The notes: generated by a model from the sequence alone, not told the origin. A stretch of DNA of 64,000 nt from Trebonia sp963771985 (GCA_963771985.1 CAVYVO010000036.1:387289-451288); one strand, 5' to 3'; counted from the first letter of the stretch, positions 1-9,952 are shown. Made by a program: numbers and translations.

Positions 1-387
1 TTCCGCGAACGGTTCCTGACGTGCTTCATCTCCGACCCGGTCGGCGTGCGGCTACGCCACGACATCGGCATCGACAACATCTGCTGGGAGTGCGACTACC
101 CGCACTCCGACTCCGTGTGGCCGGACGCCCCCGAGGTGCTGTGGGACGTGCTGACCAGCTGCAACGTGCCCGAGACCGACATCAACAAGATCACCTACCA
201 GAACGCGATGCGCTGGTACCACTTCGACCCGTTCACGCACGTGCCGAAGGAGCAGGCCACCGTGGGCGCGCTGCGCGCCGCGGCCGCCGGGCACGACGTG
301 TCGGTCCAGGGTCGCAGCCATCAGGTCATCTCGTCGGCGGAGAAGATGGCAGCCTACCGCGCCATGGCGCAGGCGGTGCGTCGATGA
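1..387 (+). CDS. Amidohydrolase family protein, C-terminal part (partial)
   Basis: The frame is open from base 1 to a TGA at 385-387, so only the last 128 residues are in the window. The peptide contains DIGIDNICWECDYPHSDSVWP and, further on, DINKITYQNAMRWYHFDP. These match the end of the TIM-barrel of amidohydrolase-2 proteins (PF04909): a metal-site Asp in the 'E.DYPH.D' block and then the 'I..I...NA..ly..D' motif. Family members hydrolyse or decarboxylate small carboxylic substrates; the substrate cannot be told from this fragment. It converges on the WD40 gene with a gap of only 7 bases. Confidence 0.8.
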   Translation, partial: FRERFLTCFISDPVGVRLRHDIGIDNICWECDYPHSDSVWPDAPEVLWDVLTSCNVPETDINKITYQNAMRWYHFDPFTHVPKEQATVGALRAAAAGHDVSVQGRSHQVISSAEKMAAYRAMAQAVRR

Positions 388-394
388 CGCCAGC

Positions 395-3300
395 TTACGG
401 GCACGTGTCCTGGTAGGCGATGCCTGGCGCGTACAGGGTCCATTCGGTCCGGCTGAGACCGGCCCCTACCAGACCGCACACCTGGTTCCTGAGCTCGGTG
501 AAGTCGCGCCACAGCAAGCCAGGCCACAGCCGTATGGTCACGTTGCCGCTGGCCGAGACAAGCGTGCGGCCATCGGGAGTGAACGCGACGCTGGTCACGG
601 GCCCGGCGCTGGCGGTCAGTGGCAGGCCGAGCTGCGTGTGGGTGGCGGGATTCCACAGCCGCACCGTGCCGTCCCGGCTTCCTGACGCCAGCGTGTTGCC
701 GTCCGGACTGAACGCGACGCTGGTCACGGGCCCGGTGTCGCCGGTCAGCGGCAGGCCGAGCTGCGTGCGGGTGACGGGATTCCACAGCCGCACCGTGCCG
801 TCCTGGCTGGCGGAGGCCAGCGTGCCGCCGTCGGGGCTGAACGCGACGCTGGTCACGGGCCCGGCGTTGGCGGTCAGCCAGCCGACCGGTTCGCGGGAGG
901 CGGAATCCCACAACCGAACCGTGCCGTCTTGGCTGGCGGAGGCCAGCGTGCTGCCGTGGGGACTGAACGCGATGCTGGTAACTGCCCCGGTGCCGGCGGC
1001 CAATCGCGTACCGAGCTGTGTGCGGGTGGCGAGATCCCACAACCGAACGCTGCCGTGGCTGCTGCCTGACGCCAGCGTGGAGCCGTCGCGGCTGAACGCG
1101 ACGCTGGTGACGGTGCTGGCGCCATTGGCCGACAGCGAACCGAGCAGTCTGCGAGTGGCGAGATCCCACAACCGCACCTTGCCATCCTGGCCGCCCAGCG
1201 CCAGCGTCCGGCTATCGGGGCTGAATGCGACGCTGGTGACGAAGCCGAAGCTGGCGGCCGGGAGCGAAACAAGCCGCCTGCCGGTTGCGGTGTTCCACAG
1301 CTGTACGGTGCCGTTGCCGCCGACCACAGCGAGCGTGCGGCCATCGGGGCTGAACGCGTCGCCGACGACCGAGCCGACGTTAGTGCTGGCGGTCAGCGTA
1401 GCGTCCAGCTGCTCGATGGTGGCGAGATTCCACAGCTCTACCGTGCCGTCGCCGTTACCTGCCGCGAGCAGGCGGCCATCAGGGCTGAACGCGACGCTGT
1501 CGACGGAGCCGGCGTCACCGGTCAGCGGCGGACCGAGCGGCCTATGGGTGAGGACAGTCCACAACCGCACCGTGCCGTCCTGGCTGCCTGCCGCGAGCAG
1601 GCGCCCGTCCGGGCTGAACGCGACGCTGTCGACGGAGCTGCCATCACCGGGCGGCGAGGCGAGCAGCCTGCCGGTGGCGAGATCGCACAACCGTACGCTG
1701 CCATCGCTGCTGCCTGACGCGAGGAGGTGGCCATCGGGACTGACCGCGATGCTGGTGACAGAGCCGGCGTCACCGGTCAGCGGCGGACCGAGCGGCCTGA
1801 AGGTGGTTAGATCCCACAACCGCACGCTGCCATCGCTGCTGGCCGCCGCCAGCGTAAGGCCATCAGGGCTGAACGCGATGCTGGTGACAGAGCCGGCGCT
1901 GGGAATCAGTACGGTGATCAGCTTGCCGGTGGCGATATTCCAGAACAGCACGCTGCCATCGCTGCTGGCTGCAGCCAGCGTAAGTCCATTAGGACTGACC
2001 GCGACGCTGGTGAGGGTGCTGGCGGTCAGCGAGGCGAAAGGCCTGCGTGTGGTGAGATCCCACAGCTCTACGGCGCCGTAGTCGCCTCCGACGGCCAGCG
2101 TGCGGCCATCGGGGGTGAGTGCCACGCTGGTGACCGGGAGGGTGCTGGCCGTCAGCGGAGGCCCTAGCTGCTTGTGGGTGGCAACATCCCAGACCCGCGC
2201 CGTGCCGTCCGCGCTGCCTGACGCCAGGGTGCGCCCATCGGAGCTGAACACGACGCTGTCGACAGGACCGCTGTCGCCGTGGAGGATCCCGACCACTCCT
2301 TCGAGCCGGGTTGTCTCGAGCGCTTCGATCATGCTGCTGCGCGCGACGGTCGGGGTAGCCGGACCAGCATCGAAGGGGGCAAGCGCCGCGAGAGAAAGCA
2401 AAAGCGCGGCATCGGGTCCGTTCTCGGCATCCGCCTGCGCGGCCGAGGAGAGCGCAAAAGTCGCTGCGATGTTCTCTTCGCTTTGGGCCTTCGCGGCTGC
2501 GTTTCGAGCCCGTTCGGCTTGCAATGCCACTAGCGTCACCGATACGGCGGCCGTAACAACGATCAATGCGACGATGAGCCATCGGCGACGTTCCCGGCGC
2601 CGCCACTGCGACCGGCGGAATTCGTCACGGCGGCGGCTGATCCAGGGAACAAGGAACTCGCTGGTGATCTCGTAGAGATCCAGATCGCGGCGGCGCTCTC
2701 GGCGCACGAGCCTTGACCGGCTGAGGTCGTCGAGCGCTTGTCCGAGCAGGCCCGGCGTTATTCGCCCTTCCTGTTCCCTGGCCCGCTGAATCAGGTCGTC
2801 TGCCGATATCACGTTGCGCGTGCCGGCTGGGGTGACCATCTGCGCGAGCACAGCGATCGCGGCGGCCTTGCGCTGGGCGGGCATGTCATCGAGCGCCTCA
2901 CCCAGGTAGTCCTCCAAGAGCCCTCGCGGGCCCTTTTCGGTGAGCAGCGCCTCCGGGTGATCGCTCTGCCATAGCCGCAGACAGACCGTCTGCACTTCGG
3001 ACAGGCTGATGTCGCCGGCGCCAAAACGCTCCGCCAGCACAGTCACCAGACGGCTGGCAAGGGCCGGGGAAAGCTGGCGGGCGAAATGACCGGGGTATTG
3101 CTCGAACGGTCCTCGGATGATCGTCGGCAGCGCGCCGACAGCGGGCGGGGTGATCCGGAGGGCCTGGTCGATGAGTTCCGGGCAGGCTGTCAGCAGTTCT
3201 TTGACCTTGCCCAGATAGTCCTCGCGGAAGGAGAGCAGGACCTTGACCGGGAGTGAGCCGCGCAGCAGCCGGACGAGGAGCGTCACTAGGCGCCGCTGCG

Positions 3301-3524
3301 CGTCACGGGTTCCGGCCTCGTCGAACAGGGTCACAATCTCCTCGAACTGATCGAAGATCAGCAGCAGCCGGTGCTGCCCGCACGCCGCGCTAACGCGTTC
3401 CTCGAAAGCGTCTATCGCCAGCACGGCCCGCGCCGGCGTCTCCTCATCGGGCGCTAGGACGGAAGGCAGCAACTCGCCCTCGTCGCCGTCTGAGCTATGG
3501 ATCCGTTCGACGACAAGCTCTTGG
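395..3524 (-). pseudogene. nSTAND NTPase-WD40 sensor protein, C-terminal fragment (split by IS)
   Basis: Large fragment of a STAND-type ATPase. It has the Walker B region LLLIFDQFEEIVTLF, the helical part of the NTPase module, a basic stretch followed by one membrane span (WLIVALIVVTAAVSVTLVAL), then about 14 WD40 repeats of the form VTSVAFSPDGRTLASGS..DGTVRLWD. Fourteen blades would make two seven-bladed propellers. The C-terminal tail ending DTCP is usual for actinobacterial nSTAND1-WD40 proteins. The P-loop half lies on the other side of the IS at 5379-5676. Removing the IS and one CTTGG copy restores the frame (VQPRESQ joined to ELVVERIHSS), so the gene was intact when the element arrived. 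A TTG at 3472 could start a product lacking the P-loop, which would not be expected to bind ATP normally. Probable former role: sensing in anti-phage defence or signalling (inference). Confidence 0.85.
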
Positions 3525-5378
3525 CTTAAGTTTTAACCTGATTTCTATTCATAACAGGTCGAATGCTTATTATTCGCTCATATATCTGAGTGATGTATAA
3601 GGAACGGCCGTTTCCCTCATGCTGGTTGCTGCGAAACTCCCGGTCATGAGAGGAAACGGCCGTGCTTCCTACCCTGCCACGGCCCGGTTCCGGGCTGCAA
3701 ACGCTTCCGGGAACCGGGCAGGTCCTGCTGCTGTCGCAGGCCGGCGCCCCTGACCCGGATCCGGCTGTCTTCGAGGCGGCGGTCGCGCGGTGCCGGGCGC
3801 TGGAGCGGCTGCGGCAGTTCCGGCAGTCGCTGTACGAGTGCCTGGACGCGCGGGCCGATGCCCTGTTCGAGCTCACCGACGCGGTGCTGTGCGCCGATCA
3901 CGCGGTGACGTCGCTGGTGCAGCTGTGCCTGGAGCCGGAGTTCACCCGCAGTCATGGTGCCCTGTACGACGCGCTGTCCGCCGGGCGGATCGATGACGAG
4001 AGGCTGTTCTCCTTGCTGGCGGCGGAGCTGCCGCAGGCCGTGGACGGGCCGGAGGCCCGCGCCTGGATCGCCGAGCATGACGTGATCGACCGCGGGCTGC
4101 TGGACAAGGCGCTGGCAGGCATGCCGGCGGAGAAGGCCGCGCAGGTCCGGGACGCGTGCGCCCGGTGGGCCCGGCTGCGGTTCGCCGCCGGCGCGACCTC
4201 CTGCCCGAGGCCGGACGCGTGGTGCTCTCCGGGCCGGGAGCACGTCCACAACGGGGCCTGCCACTGCAGGGGCTCGTCCAAGACCACGCCCGGCTGGGAG
4301 TACCAGTTCACCGCCGCGATCGGCCACCTGCGCACCGCCTGGGCCGCGATCGTTGACGTGGCGCGCACGGTGCCCGCCACCCGCACGGCGCAGACGGTCG
4401 CGCAGGTGAAGAGCGTGCTGCGCCGGCTTCGCACCGCCGGGCACGGGGTGAAGGCCGCGCCGCTGTTCGTCTTCGACGCCGGCTACAGCGCCGCCGCCCT
4501 CACCGACGGGCTCCTGGGCTGCCCGGTCCACGTCCTGGTCCGGCTGGCAGCCGGCTCGGTGTTCTATGCCGGGCCCGTCACCTGGGAAGGCAAGTACGGC
4601 CGCCCGCCGCGCCGCGGGGCGGCGGTGCACTGCCTGGAGCCCGCGGACTTCGCCGCTGCCGCCGGCGGCAGCGGGCCACGGGGCCGGAAGAAACCCCTCC
4701 CGCCGAACCCCGAACCGGACGAGACCCTCGTCCTGCCGGATACCCCGCTCTACGGCACCGTCCGCGCCGGGGCCTGGCACCGCGTCCACCCCTGCATCCA
4801 CGGCGACCGCGGCTGGTTCGCCGGCCGGAAGAAGCTCCCGGTCCTGCCCGGCACCCTCGTCCACGTCACCGTCGAGCGCCTGCCCGACGGCCGCGACCCC
4901 CACCGCGCCATGTGGCTATGGCACGCTGGCCCCGGACCCCTGTCCCTGGACGAGCTCTGGCGCGCCTACCTCGCCAGGTTCGACATTGAGCATGCCTTCA
5001 GGCTCCTGAAGGGTGCCCTCGGACTCACCGCCGCCAAGGTGAGAACCCCCGAACAGGCCGGCCGCTGGGCCCGGGTCCTCATGGCCGCCTGCGCCCAGCT
5101 CCTGCTCGCACGGCCCCTGGCCGGCGACCTCCGCCGGCCCTGGGAGAAACAGCCCGACCCCGCCCGGCCGCTGGCACCGGGCCGGGTCCGCCGCGGGTTT
5201 CGCAACATCCGCCGTGACCTGGGCACACCCGCCCGTGTCGCGAAACCCACCCGCCCCGGACCCGGCCGCCCCAAAGGCAGCAGCAAAGGCCCAGCTCCCC
5301 GGTACCTTCTCCCCGGCGAAGCCGACATGCCCCGCACGTCAACCACGCCGCTGACCAGGGAAAAGGTTAAAACTTAAG
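3525..5378 (+). mobile_element. Complete IS4/IS701-like insertion sequence
   Basis: A 1,854-bp element with perfect 15-bp terminal inverted repeats: CTTAAGTTTTAACCT at 3525-3539 and its reverse complement at 5364-5378. It is flanked by a 5-bp target duplication CTTGG (3520-3524 and 5379-5383). It carries one transposase gene whose TAA stop (5375-5377) lies inside the right terminal repeat. It interrupts the nSTAND-WD40 gene, and perfect ends plus duplication suggest a fairly recent insertion. Confidence 0.93.
3662..5377 (+). CDS. DDE transposase (IS4/IS701-like, actinobacterial type)
   Basis: 571 residues, starting GTG at 3662 shortly inside the left terminal repeat. The C-terminal part has Y-LAR-F-DIE-HAFRLL-K, an exact Y(2)R(3)E(6)K spacing typical of IS4-superfamily transposases, with the Glu as third catalytic acid. 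An earlier FVFDAGYS block is a good candidate for the first catalytic Asp. The N-terminal third (LERLRQFRQSLYECLDARADALFELTD) resembles the conserved start of a transposase family common in actinomycetes. No frameshift is seen and both ends of the element are intact, so it may be active. Exact IS family assignment is uncertain; the 5-bp duplication does not fit classical IS4. Confidence 0.88.
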   Translation: MLPTLPRPGSGLQTLPGTGQVLLLSQAGAPDPDPAVFEAAVARCRALERLRQFRQSLYECLDARADALFELTDAVLCADHAVTSLVQLCLEPEFTRSHGALYDALSAGRIDDERLFSLLAAELPQAVDGPEARAWIAEHDVIDRGLLDKALAGMPAEKAAQVRDACARWARLRFAAGATSCPRPDAWCSPGREHVHNGACHCRGSSKTTPGWEYQFTAAIGHLRTAWAAIVDVARTVPATRTAQTVAQVKSVLRRLRTAGHGVKAAPLFVFDAGYSAAALTDGLLGCPVHVLVRLAAGSVFYAGPVTWEGKYGRPPRRGAAVHCLEPADFAAAAGGSGPRGRKKPLPPNPEPDETLVLPDTPLYGTVRAGAWHRVHPCIHGDRGWFAGRKKLPVLPGTLVHVTVERLPDGRDPHRAMWLWHAGPGPLSLDELWRAYLARFDIEHAFRLLKGALGLTAAKVRTPEQAGRWARVLMAACAQLLLARPLAGDLRRPWEKQPDPARPLAPGRVRRGFRNIRRDLGTPARVAKPTRPGPGRPKGSSKGPAPRYLLPGEADMPRTSTTPLTREKVKT

Positions 5379-5676
5379 CTTGGGACTCGCGCGGCTGCAC
5401 GCGCAGCCGCTCAGGCTCGAAGCCGAGCCGGATGGCTTCGGGGATCAGGCCGGCGTTGACGAGGGAGGACTTGCCCGAGCCCGAGTCGCCATACAGCAAC
5501 ACGCCCCGGTACACCGAGACAAGGCTGGCCAGGCGGCGCGTCTCCTCGTCGCGCGCGAAGAAGATGGCGTGGTCGACGTAGCGGAATGGGTTGATTCCGC
5601 GGTACGGGACGCTCGGAACGGCTATCGCACGTTCGCTCAGGACGGCGATGGCCGGAATTCCTTTCCGAGAACGCGC
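5379..5676 (-). pseudogene. nSTAND NTPase N-terminal fragment with P-loop
   Basis: On the minus strand this short frame reads VPYRGINPFRYVDHAIFFARDEETRR..., then LYGDSGSGKSSLVNAGLIPEA, and stops at the IS. YRG(L/I).PF...DA..FFGRD followed by the GxSGSGKSSL Walker A is the hallmark opening of nSTAND1 ATPases, here cut after GFEPERLRVQPRESQ. The frame is open from just below a TAA at 5677-5679 and overlaps the 3' end of the SIR2 gene by 40 bases in the -1 frame. No ATG, GTG or TTG occurs in the overlap before the P-loop region. It therefore probably continued from the SIR2 reading frame by a frameshift, natural or through mutation, instead of having its own start. Confidence 0.85.
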
Positions 5677-6542
5677 TTATAGAGCCTGGGTACGAACATC
5701 CAGGCGTCCTCCGCGACGAACTTCACGTACCGGCGCTGATTGTGCCACACATCAAAGATCAGCGGGTCGGGGTGGTTATCGACGGAATACATGTCGGGCA
5801 CGCTCGCGCGGTCAATCTTCCAGCGAAGTGTCTTGAACAGCAGGCGAAGGTTGTAATCCAGCAGGCTATACCCGACAAACAAGGTCGTCCAGCCGGTCAG
5901 GTAGTACTTAAGCGTCAGGGGAACCGGGTCGTACGGGTCCTTGTCCGACATCCGCAGAACGAACTGGATGTAGTCCTCATCGGTGATGACGATCGTTTCC
6001 GGGCGCTGGATGTCACCGTGGATCTTGAACACGACAGGACTCTCTGCCGTCGGGTCGCGGTAGTCGTCCGTGGCCTCGAGGTTCGGCTTGTATATCGCCA
6101 CACGCGGCGGCCTGCCCACGGCGCTCAGCGCGCTCTCGAACAGCTGGTCGTAGTTCGTGGTTATTACCAGCGGGAAACCCAGCTCCGCCAGCGCCCGCAG
6201 CATCGGCGAGGGGCGTTTGCCTGTCCGTACCGCCTCCGCGACGGCGTCCACGAGTTGACGGCGCGAGCGCGCGATCTCGTAGAACAGCGCCACCCGCTGA
6301 AGATTTGACAAATCCTCGTTCGGAAACCGCACGGAAAGATTGCAGTCGTCCGCGAGCTTACGGCTCAGCGCAGCACCAGTCGGCGGACGCTGCTCGGCCG
6401 GGTACTCGTACGGCGACGCCTCGGGCGGCGGGGCATGAATGCCGGCACCAAGAAACAGGATGCAGCGCTGCTGGCTGACGGCGCCAGCGATCACTCCGAT
6501 AACGTCATCGATGTCCGAGTCAAACGTCAAAACATTACCCAT
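5637..6542 (-). CDS. SIR2-like domain protein (NAD-processing effector half)
   Basis: About 301 residues from the ATG at 6542; in-frame ATGs at 6599 and 6614 are alternatives and no start has a convincing ribosome site. Visible SIR2 motifs are CILFLGAGI (nucleotide-binding glycine loop), LVITTNYDQLFE, VVFKIHGD (the His expected to be catalytic) and TLFVGYSLLDYNLR near the end. Proteins of this SIR2_2 class act as NAD+ hydrolases or ADP-ribosyl-processing effectors in bacterial defence proteins, including Avs/STAND, Thoeris-like and DSR systems. The frame ends GKEFRPSPS and overlaps the nSTAND frame. If one base is missing near GAATTCCGG, the two genes fuse into a SIR2-nSTAND-WD40 polypeptide of roughly 1,440 residues. 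Whether the SIR2 part alone is made is unknown. Confidence 0.85.
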   Translation of the reverse strand: MGNVLTFDSDIDDVIGVIAGAVSQQRCILFLGAGIHAPPPEASPYEYPAEQRPPTGAALSRKLADDCNLSVRFPNEDLSNLQRVALFYEIARSRRQLVDAVAEAVRTGKRPSPMLRALAELGFPLVITTNYDQLFESALSAVGRPPRVAIYKPNLEATDDYRDPTAESPVVFKIHGDIQRPETIVITDEDYIQFVLRMSDKDPYDPVPLTLKYYLTGWTTLFVGYSLLDYNLRLLFKTLRWKIDRASVPDMYSVDNHPDPLIFDVWHNQRRYVKFVAEDAWMFVPRLYKRVLGKEFRPSPS

Positions 6543-6762
6543 TCCATCCGACCGCAGGCGAAGGTTAACACAACGCCCGCCCGCCGACAGATTAATCATT
6601 GCGACTGGGCGCATGCGGGCACGTTCACCGACCAGGTACCGCGGCCACGAGATGATGGCTTGGCGCCGGGGAGCCAGCCGGGTCCGTTCGGACTAAAGGA
6701 AAGAGGAGCGGGGCGGCGGGTTACCTTCCGCTGTGCCTAGCGGGAGTTGCCGTGTGGCCGCC

Positions 6763-8595
6763 TCAGTCGGGCTGGCCTGGTTTGTCGGCCGGTTCGGTCC
6801 CTTCTTCCTGAACGTCGGGGATGACGAGTTCGCTGGGCTCGAAGCTGCCTTCGCCGGCCACGGCGGCCAGTTCGTAACCCAGCGGCTCGTGCGCGGCAGG
6901 TGGCGGCGTGCGCCGGCCGGTCAGCGCCGAGGCGATGGCTGCGATGACGCAAGCGGCGATGGCGAACCCGAAGGCCACGCCGAGGCCGTCGTGGAACGGC
7001 GCGGTGATCAGGTGCGGGAAGAACTCGCGGCCGACCACGTACGCCGCGTGCGACGCGGGCAGGCGCGCCAGCAGCGGGCCGAGCAGCTGCTGCATCGGGT
7101 TGTAGCCCAGGAAGGAGGCGAACAGCACGCCGATCGGCGGCAGGTGCGAGATCGGCGCGGCCGCGGCGGCCGGGACGCCCTGGGCGGTCAGACCGCTCAA
7201 CATGGCCGACGGCAGCTTGCTCGACAGGCCGGCCACCATCAGGGTGAAGAAGATGCCGATCGACAGCACGAACGCGGAGTTCTGGAACGTGGCGATCATG
7301 CCGCCCGCCGCCCCGCGCTGGCTGGCCGGAGCCGAGTTCATCATCTCCGCCCAGTTCGGCGAGAAGAACAGGCCGGAGCCGAAGCCGTTGAGGGCGATGA
7401 CGACCGCGAACTGCCAGTAGGCGAAGTCCACCGGGACGAATGTCAGCAACAGGAAAGACGCTCCCGTCAGCAGCGCGCCGCCTACGGTGAATGGCTTGGC
7501 GCCGAACTTGTCGGACAGCACGCCGGATAGCGGCGCGGACACCAGGAAGCCGGTCGTCAGCGGCACCAGGTAGATGCCGGCCCACAGCGGGGTCTGGCTG
7601 TAGCCGTAGCCGTGCAGCGGCAGCCAGATGCCCTGCAGCCAGATGATCAGCATGAACTGCATGCCGCCGCGGCCCATCGCCAGCATCAGGCTCGCGATGT
7701 TCCCGGCGGTGAACGCCCGGATCTTGAACAGCGAGATACGGAACAGCGGCTCGGCGACCTTGGTCTCGACGTACACGAAGATCACCAGCAGCGCCAGTCC
7801 GCCGAAGAGCGCGGTGAGCACCCACGGGTTGGTCCAGCCCATCGGGTGCCCCCCATAGGGCAGCAGGCCGTACGTGATGCCGACCAGGATGGCGACCAGT
7901 CCGCCGCCGAACAGCAGGTTTCCCCACCAGTCCATCTGCGCGTGCTTGCGCACGCCGATGTCGTGCAGCATGAAGTACGCCCACACGGTGCCGAACACGC
8001 CAATCGGCGCCGAGACCAGGAAGATCAGGTGCCAGTTGATGGGGGCGAGGAGGCCGCCGAGGATCAGGCCGATGAACGACCCGGCGATGGCCGCGATCGA
8101 GTTCACGCTGAGGGCGGTGCCGCGCTGGTTGGCCGGGAACGCGTCGGTGACGATCGCCGCGGCGTTGGCGAACAAGAACGCGCCGCCGATGCCCTGCACG
8201 ACCCGCCAGACGATCAGCCACATCGCTCCGTCCGCGCCGTGCATCCAGGTCACGGTCAGGAAGATCGAGGCCACGCTGAACACCGCGAAGCCGAGGGTGT
8301 ACATGCGCACCCGGCCGAACATGTCGCCCAGGCGGCCGAACGACACGACCAGCACCGCGGACACCACGAGGAACCCCATGAACATCCACAGCAGGTAGCT
8401 AGTGTTGCCGGGACTGAGCGGGTTCAGTCCGATGCCGCGGAACACGGCGGGCAGCGCGATCAGCACGATCGACTGGTTGATCGTCGCCATCAGCATGCCC
8501 AGCGTCGTGTTGGACAGCGCGATCCACTTGTAGTGCGGGCTGAGCGCACGGCCAGCCTGCACGGGCGCGCCTGCCACGTCGGAATTAACCGTCAT
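6763..8595 (-). CDS. MFS transporter, DHA2 (EmrB/QacA-like) family
   Basis: 610 residues from ATG at 8595 (MTVNSDVAGAPVQAG...), preceded by GGTGGGGA about a dozen bases upstream; the frame could extend to a TTG at 8646. The protein has many hydrophobic spans consistent with 14 TM helices. Between spans it has the MFS loop SFGRLGDMFGRVRMYTLGF and the motif-C-like VVQGIGGAFLFANAAAIVTDAFPANQRG. This family exports drugs or other small amphipathic compounds by proton antiport across the cytoplasmic membrane. The C-terminal tail is hydrophilic and acidic. The gene stands alone between the SIR2 gene and the sugar ABC operon; no local regulator is apparent. Confidence 0.9.
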   Translation of the reverse strand: MTVNSDVAGAPVQAGRALSPHYKWIALSNTTLGMLMATINQSIVLIALPAVFRGIGLNPLSPGNTSYLLWMFMGFLVVSAVLVVSFGRLGDMFGRVRMYTLGFAVFSVASIFLTVTWMHGADGAMWLIVWRVVQGIGGAFLFANAAAIVTDAFPANQRGTALSVNSIAAIAGSFIGLILGGLLAPINWHLIFLVSAPIGVFGTVWAYFMLHDIGVRKHAQMDWWGNLLFGGGLVAILVGITYGLLPYGGHPMGWTNPWVLTALFGGLALLVIFVYVETKVAEPLFRISLFKIRAFTAGNIASLMLAMGRGGMQFMLIIWLQGIWLPLHGYGYSQTPLWAGIYLVPLTTGFLVSAPLSGVLSDKFGAKPFTVGGALLTGASFLLLTFVPVDFAYWQFAVVIALNGFGSGLFFSPNWAEMMNSAPASQRGAAGGMIATFQNSAFVLSIGIFFTLMVAGLSSKLPSAMLSGLTAQGVPAAAAAPISHLPPIGVLFASFLGYNPMQQLLGPLLARLPASHAAYVVGREFFPHLITAPFHDGLGVAFGFAIAACVIAAIASALTGRRTPPPAAHEPLGYELAAVAGEGSFEPSELVIPDVQEEGTEPADKPGQPD

Positions 8596-8812
8596 GCGCC
8601 GATATGCTCCCCACCTGAGACTCAACGGGTGCTTGCTTGTCCTCAACTAACAATGGCTTACCAGACCGGAATCCGCATCCGCACCCCGCATGCCCTGGCG
8701 GTGATGCGGCTGGCCCCTGCCGCGCCTGCTGAGAATCGAAGCAACCTGTGAGCCGTGACCGTCCTCGGGTGGTGCCAGTGGGTCGAGGGCGGGCCGGAAG
8801 CGGCTGGCGCCG

Positions 8813-9952
8813 TCAGGCGGACGGCTGGGCGCCGGCGCCGCCGGCCGCGGGCGGGCTGCCTTTCGCGCCGAAGACGGGGATCCCCCGCGGCCTGGCATGG
8901 CCGCGGCTGCGGGCCCGGATGCGGTCGGCGACGATCGCCACGCCGAGGACTAGGCCGAGCGCGACCTGCTGGAAGAACGGAGAGACGTTCAGCACGATCA
9001 GCGCGTTGTTGATCAGCATCAGCAGCAGGATGCCGGCGACCATTCCGACGACCCGGCCCTCACCGCCGTAGAGGCTCACGCCGCCGATGACGGCCCCGGC
9101 GATCGCGTCCAGCTCCCAGCCGCTGCCGACGCTTGGGTCGCCGACGCCGATACGGCCGATGACCAGGACGGCGACGAGCCCGGCGCAGGCGCCGCTGATG
9201 ACGTAGGTGAGCACCAGCCGCCGGGCGACCGGGATGCCGGCCAGCCGCGCCGCCTCCCGGTTCCCGCCGACCGCGTAGATCTGGCGGCCGATATAGGTCC
9301 GTTCCAGGAGCACCCAGGCGGCTACCGCCACCACGGCGAAGATGATCACCGGCACCGGCACGCCGCCCACCTTGGACAGCGTCAGCGTCTGGTAGAAGAA
9401 CGCCACGCCGCTGATCGGCTGCCCGGATGTCAGCGCGAGCGCGCCGCCCGCGGCCGCGGTCAGCGTCACCAGCGTGATGGCGAACGGCGGGACGTCGAGC
9501 CGGGTGACGAACCAGCCGTGCAGGTAGCCGATGACCATCCCGATCACGATCGAGATGACGATGCAGAGGCCGACGGGCACGTTGTCGTTGACGTTGAGGT
9601 AGGCGGAGACCATCGAGCAGAGCGCGACCACCGAGCCGGGCGACAGGTCGATGCCGCTGGTGAGGATCACGATGCCGACACCGAGGGCGAGAATGCCGTA
9701 GTTGGCGAGGTCGAGCCCGATGACCTGTAGGTTCGACGCGTCGGCGAATCTCGGCTGGAGAGCGGTCACCACGACGAAGACCAGCACGCAGGCGGCGATC
9801 ACGCCGAACTCGGGGATGTCGACTATGGCCCGCACGAGGCTTCGCCGCGCGGGGGCAGCCGCTTGTGCCGCTTGTGCCGTTTGTGCCGTTTGTGTCGGCT
9901 CCGGGGCGTCCTGGCGGACGCCGCTGGTCTTCTCCGCTTGGCTTCCTGTCAC
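8813..9952 (-). CDS. CUT2-type sugar ABC transporter permease
   Basis: 379 residues starting with the GTG at 9952, whose GTGA overlaps the stop of the ATPase gene, indicating translational coupling. After a Thr/Ala-rich cytoplasmic leader comes the RbsC-like membrane domain: TSGIDLSPGSVVAL, a conserved block of CUT2 permeases, then NREAARLAGIPVARRLVLTYVISG and GGVSLYGGEGRVVGMVAG. About nine to ten TM segments are visible. It would form the channel for monosaccharide uptake with the adjacent ATPase and binding protein. The substrate is not readable from sequence; a divergent arabinofuranosidase points to L-arabinose or another pentose (inference). Confidence 0.92.
   Translation of the reverse strand: MTGSQAEKTSGVRQDAPEPTQTAQTAQAAQAAAPARRSLVRAIVDIPEFGVIAACVLVFVVVTALQPRFADASNLQVIGLDLANYGILALGVGIVILTSGIDLSPGSVVALCSMVSAYLNVNDNVPVGLCIVISIVIGMVIGYLHGWFVTRLDVPPFAITLVTLTAAAGGALALTSGQPISGVAFFYQTLTLSKVGGVPVPVIIFAVVAVAAWVLLERTYIGRQIYAVGGNREAARLAGIPVARRLVLTYVISGACAGLVAVLVIGRIGVGDPSVGSGWELDAIAGAVIGGVSLYGGEGRVVGMVAGILLLMLINNALIVLNVSPFFQQVALGLVLGVAIVADRIRARSRGHARPRGIPVFGAKGSPPAAGGAGAQPSA

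Noticed and set aside
420..2081. Long plus-strand frame of 553 codons opposite the WD40 gene
   Set aside because: It is the exact antisense of the WD40 repeats; its own repeat pattern mirrors the real gene and it has no ribosome site or domain.
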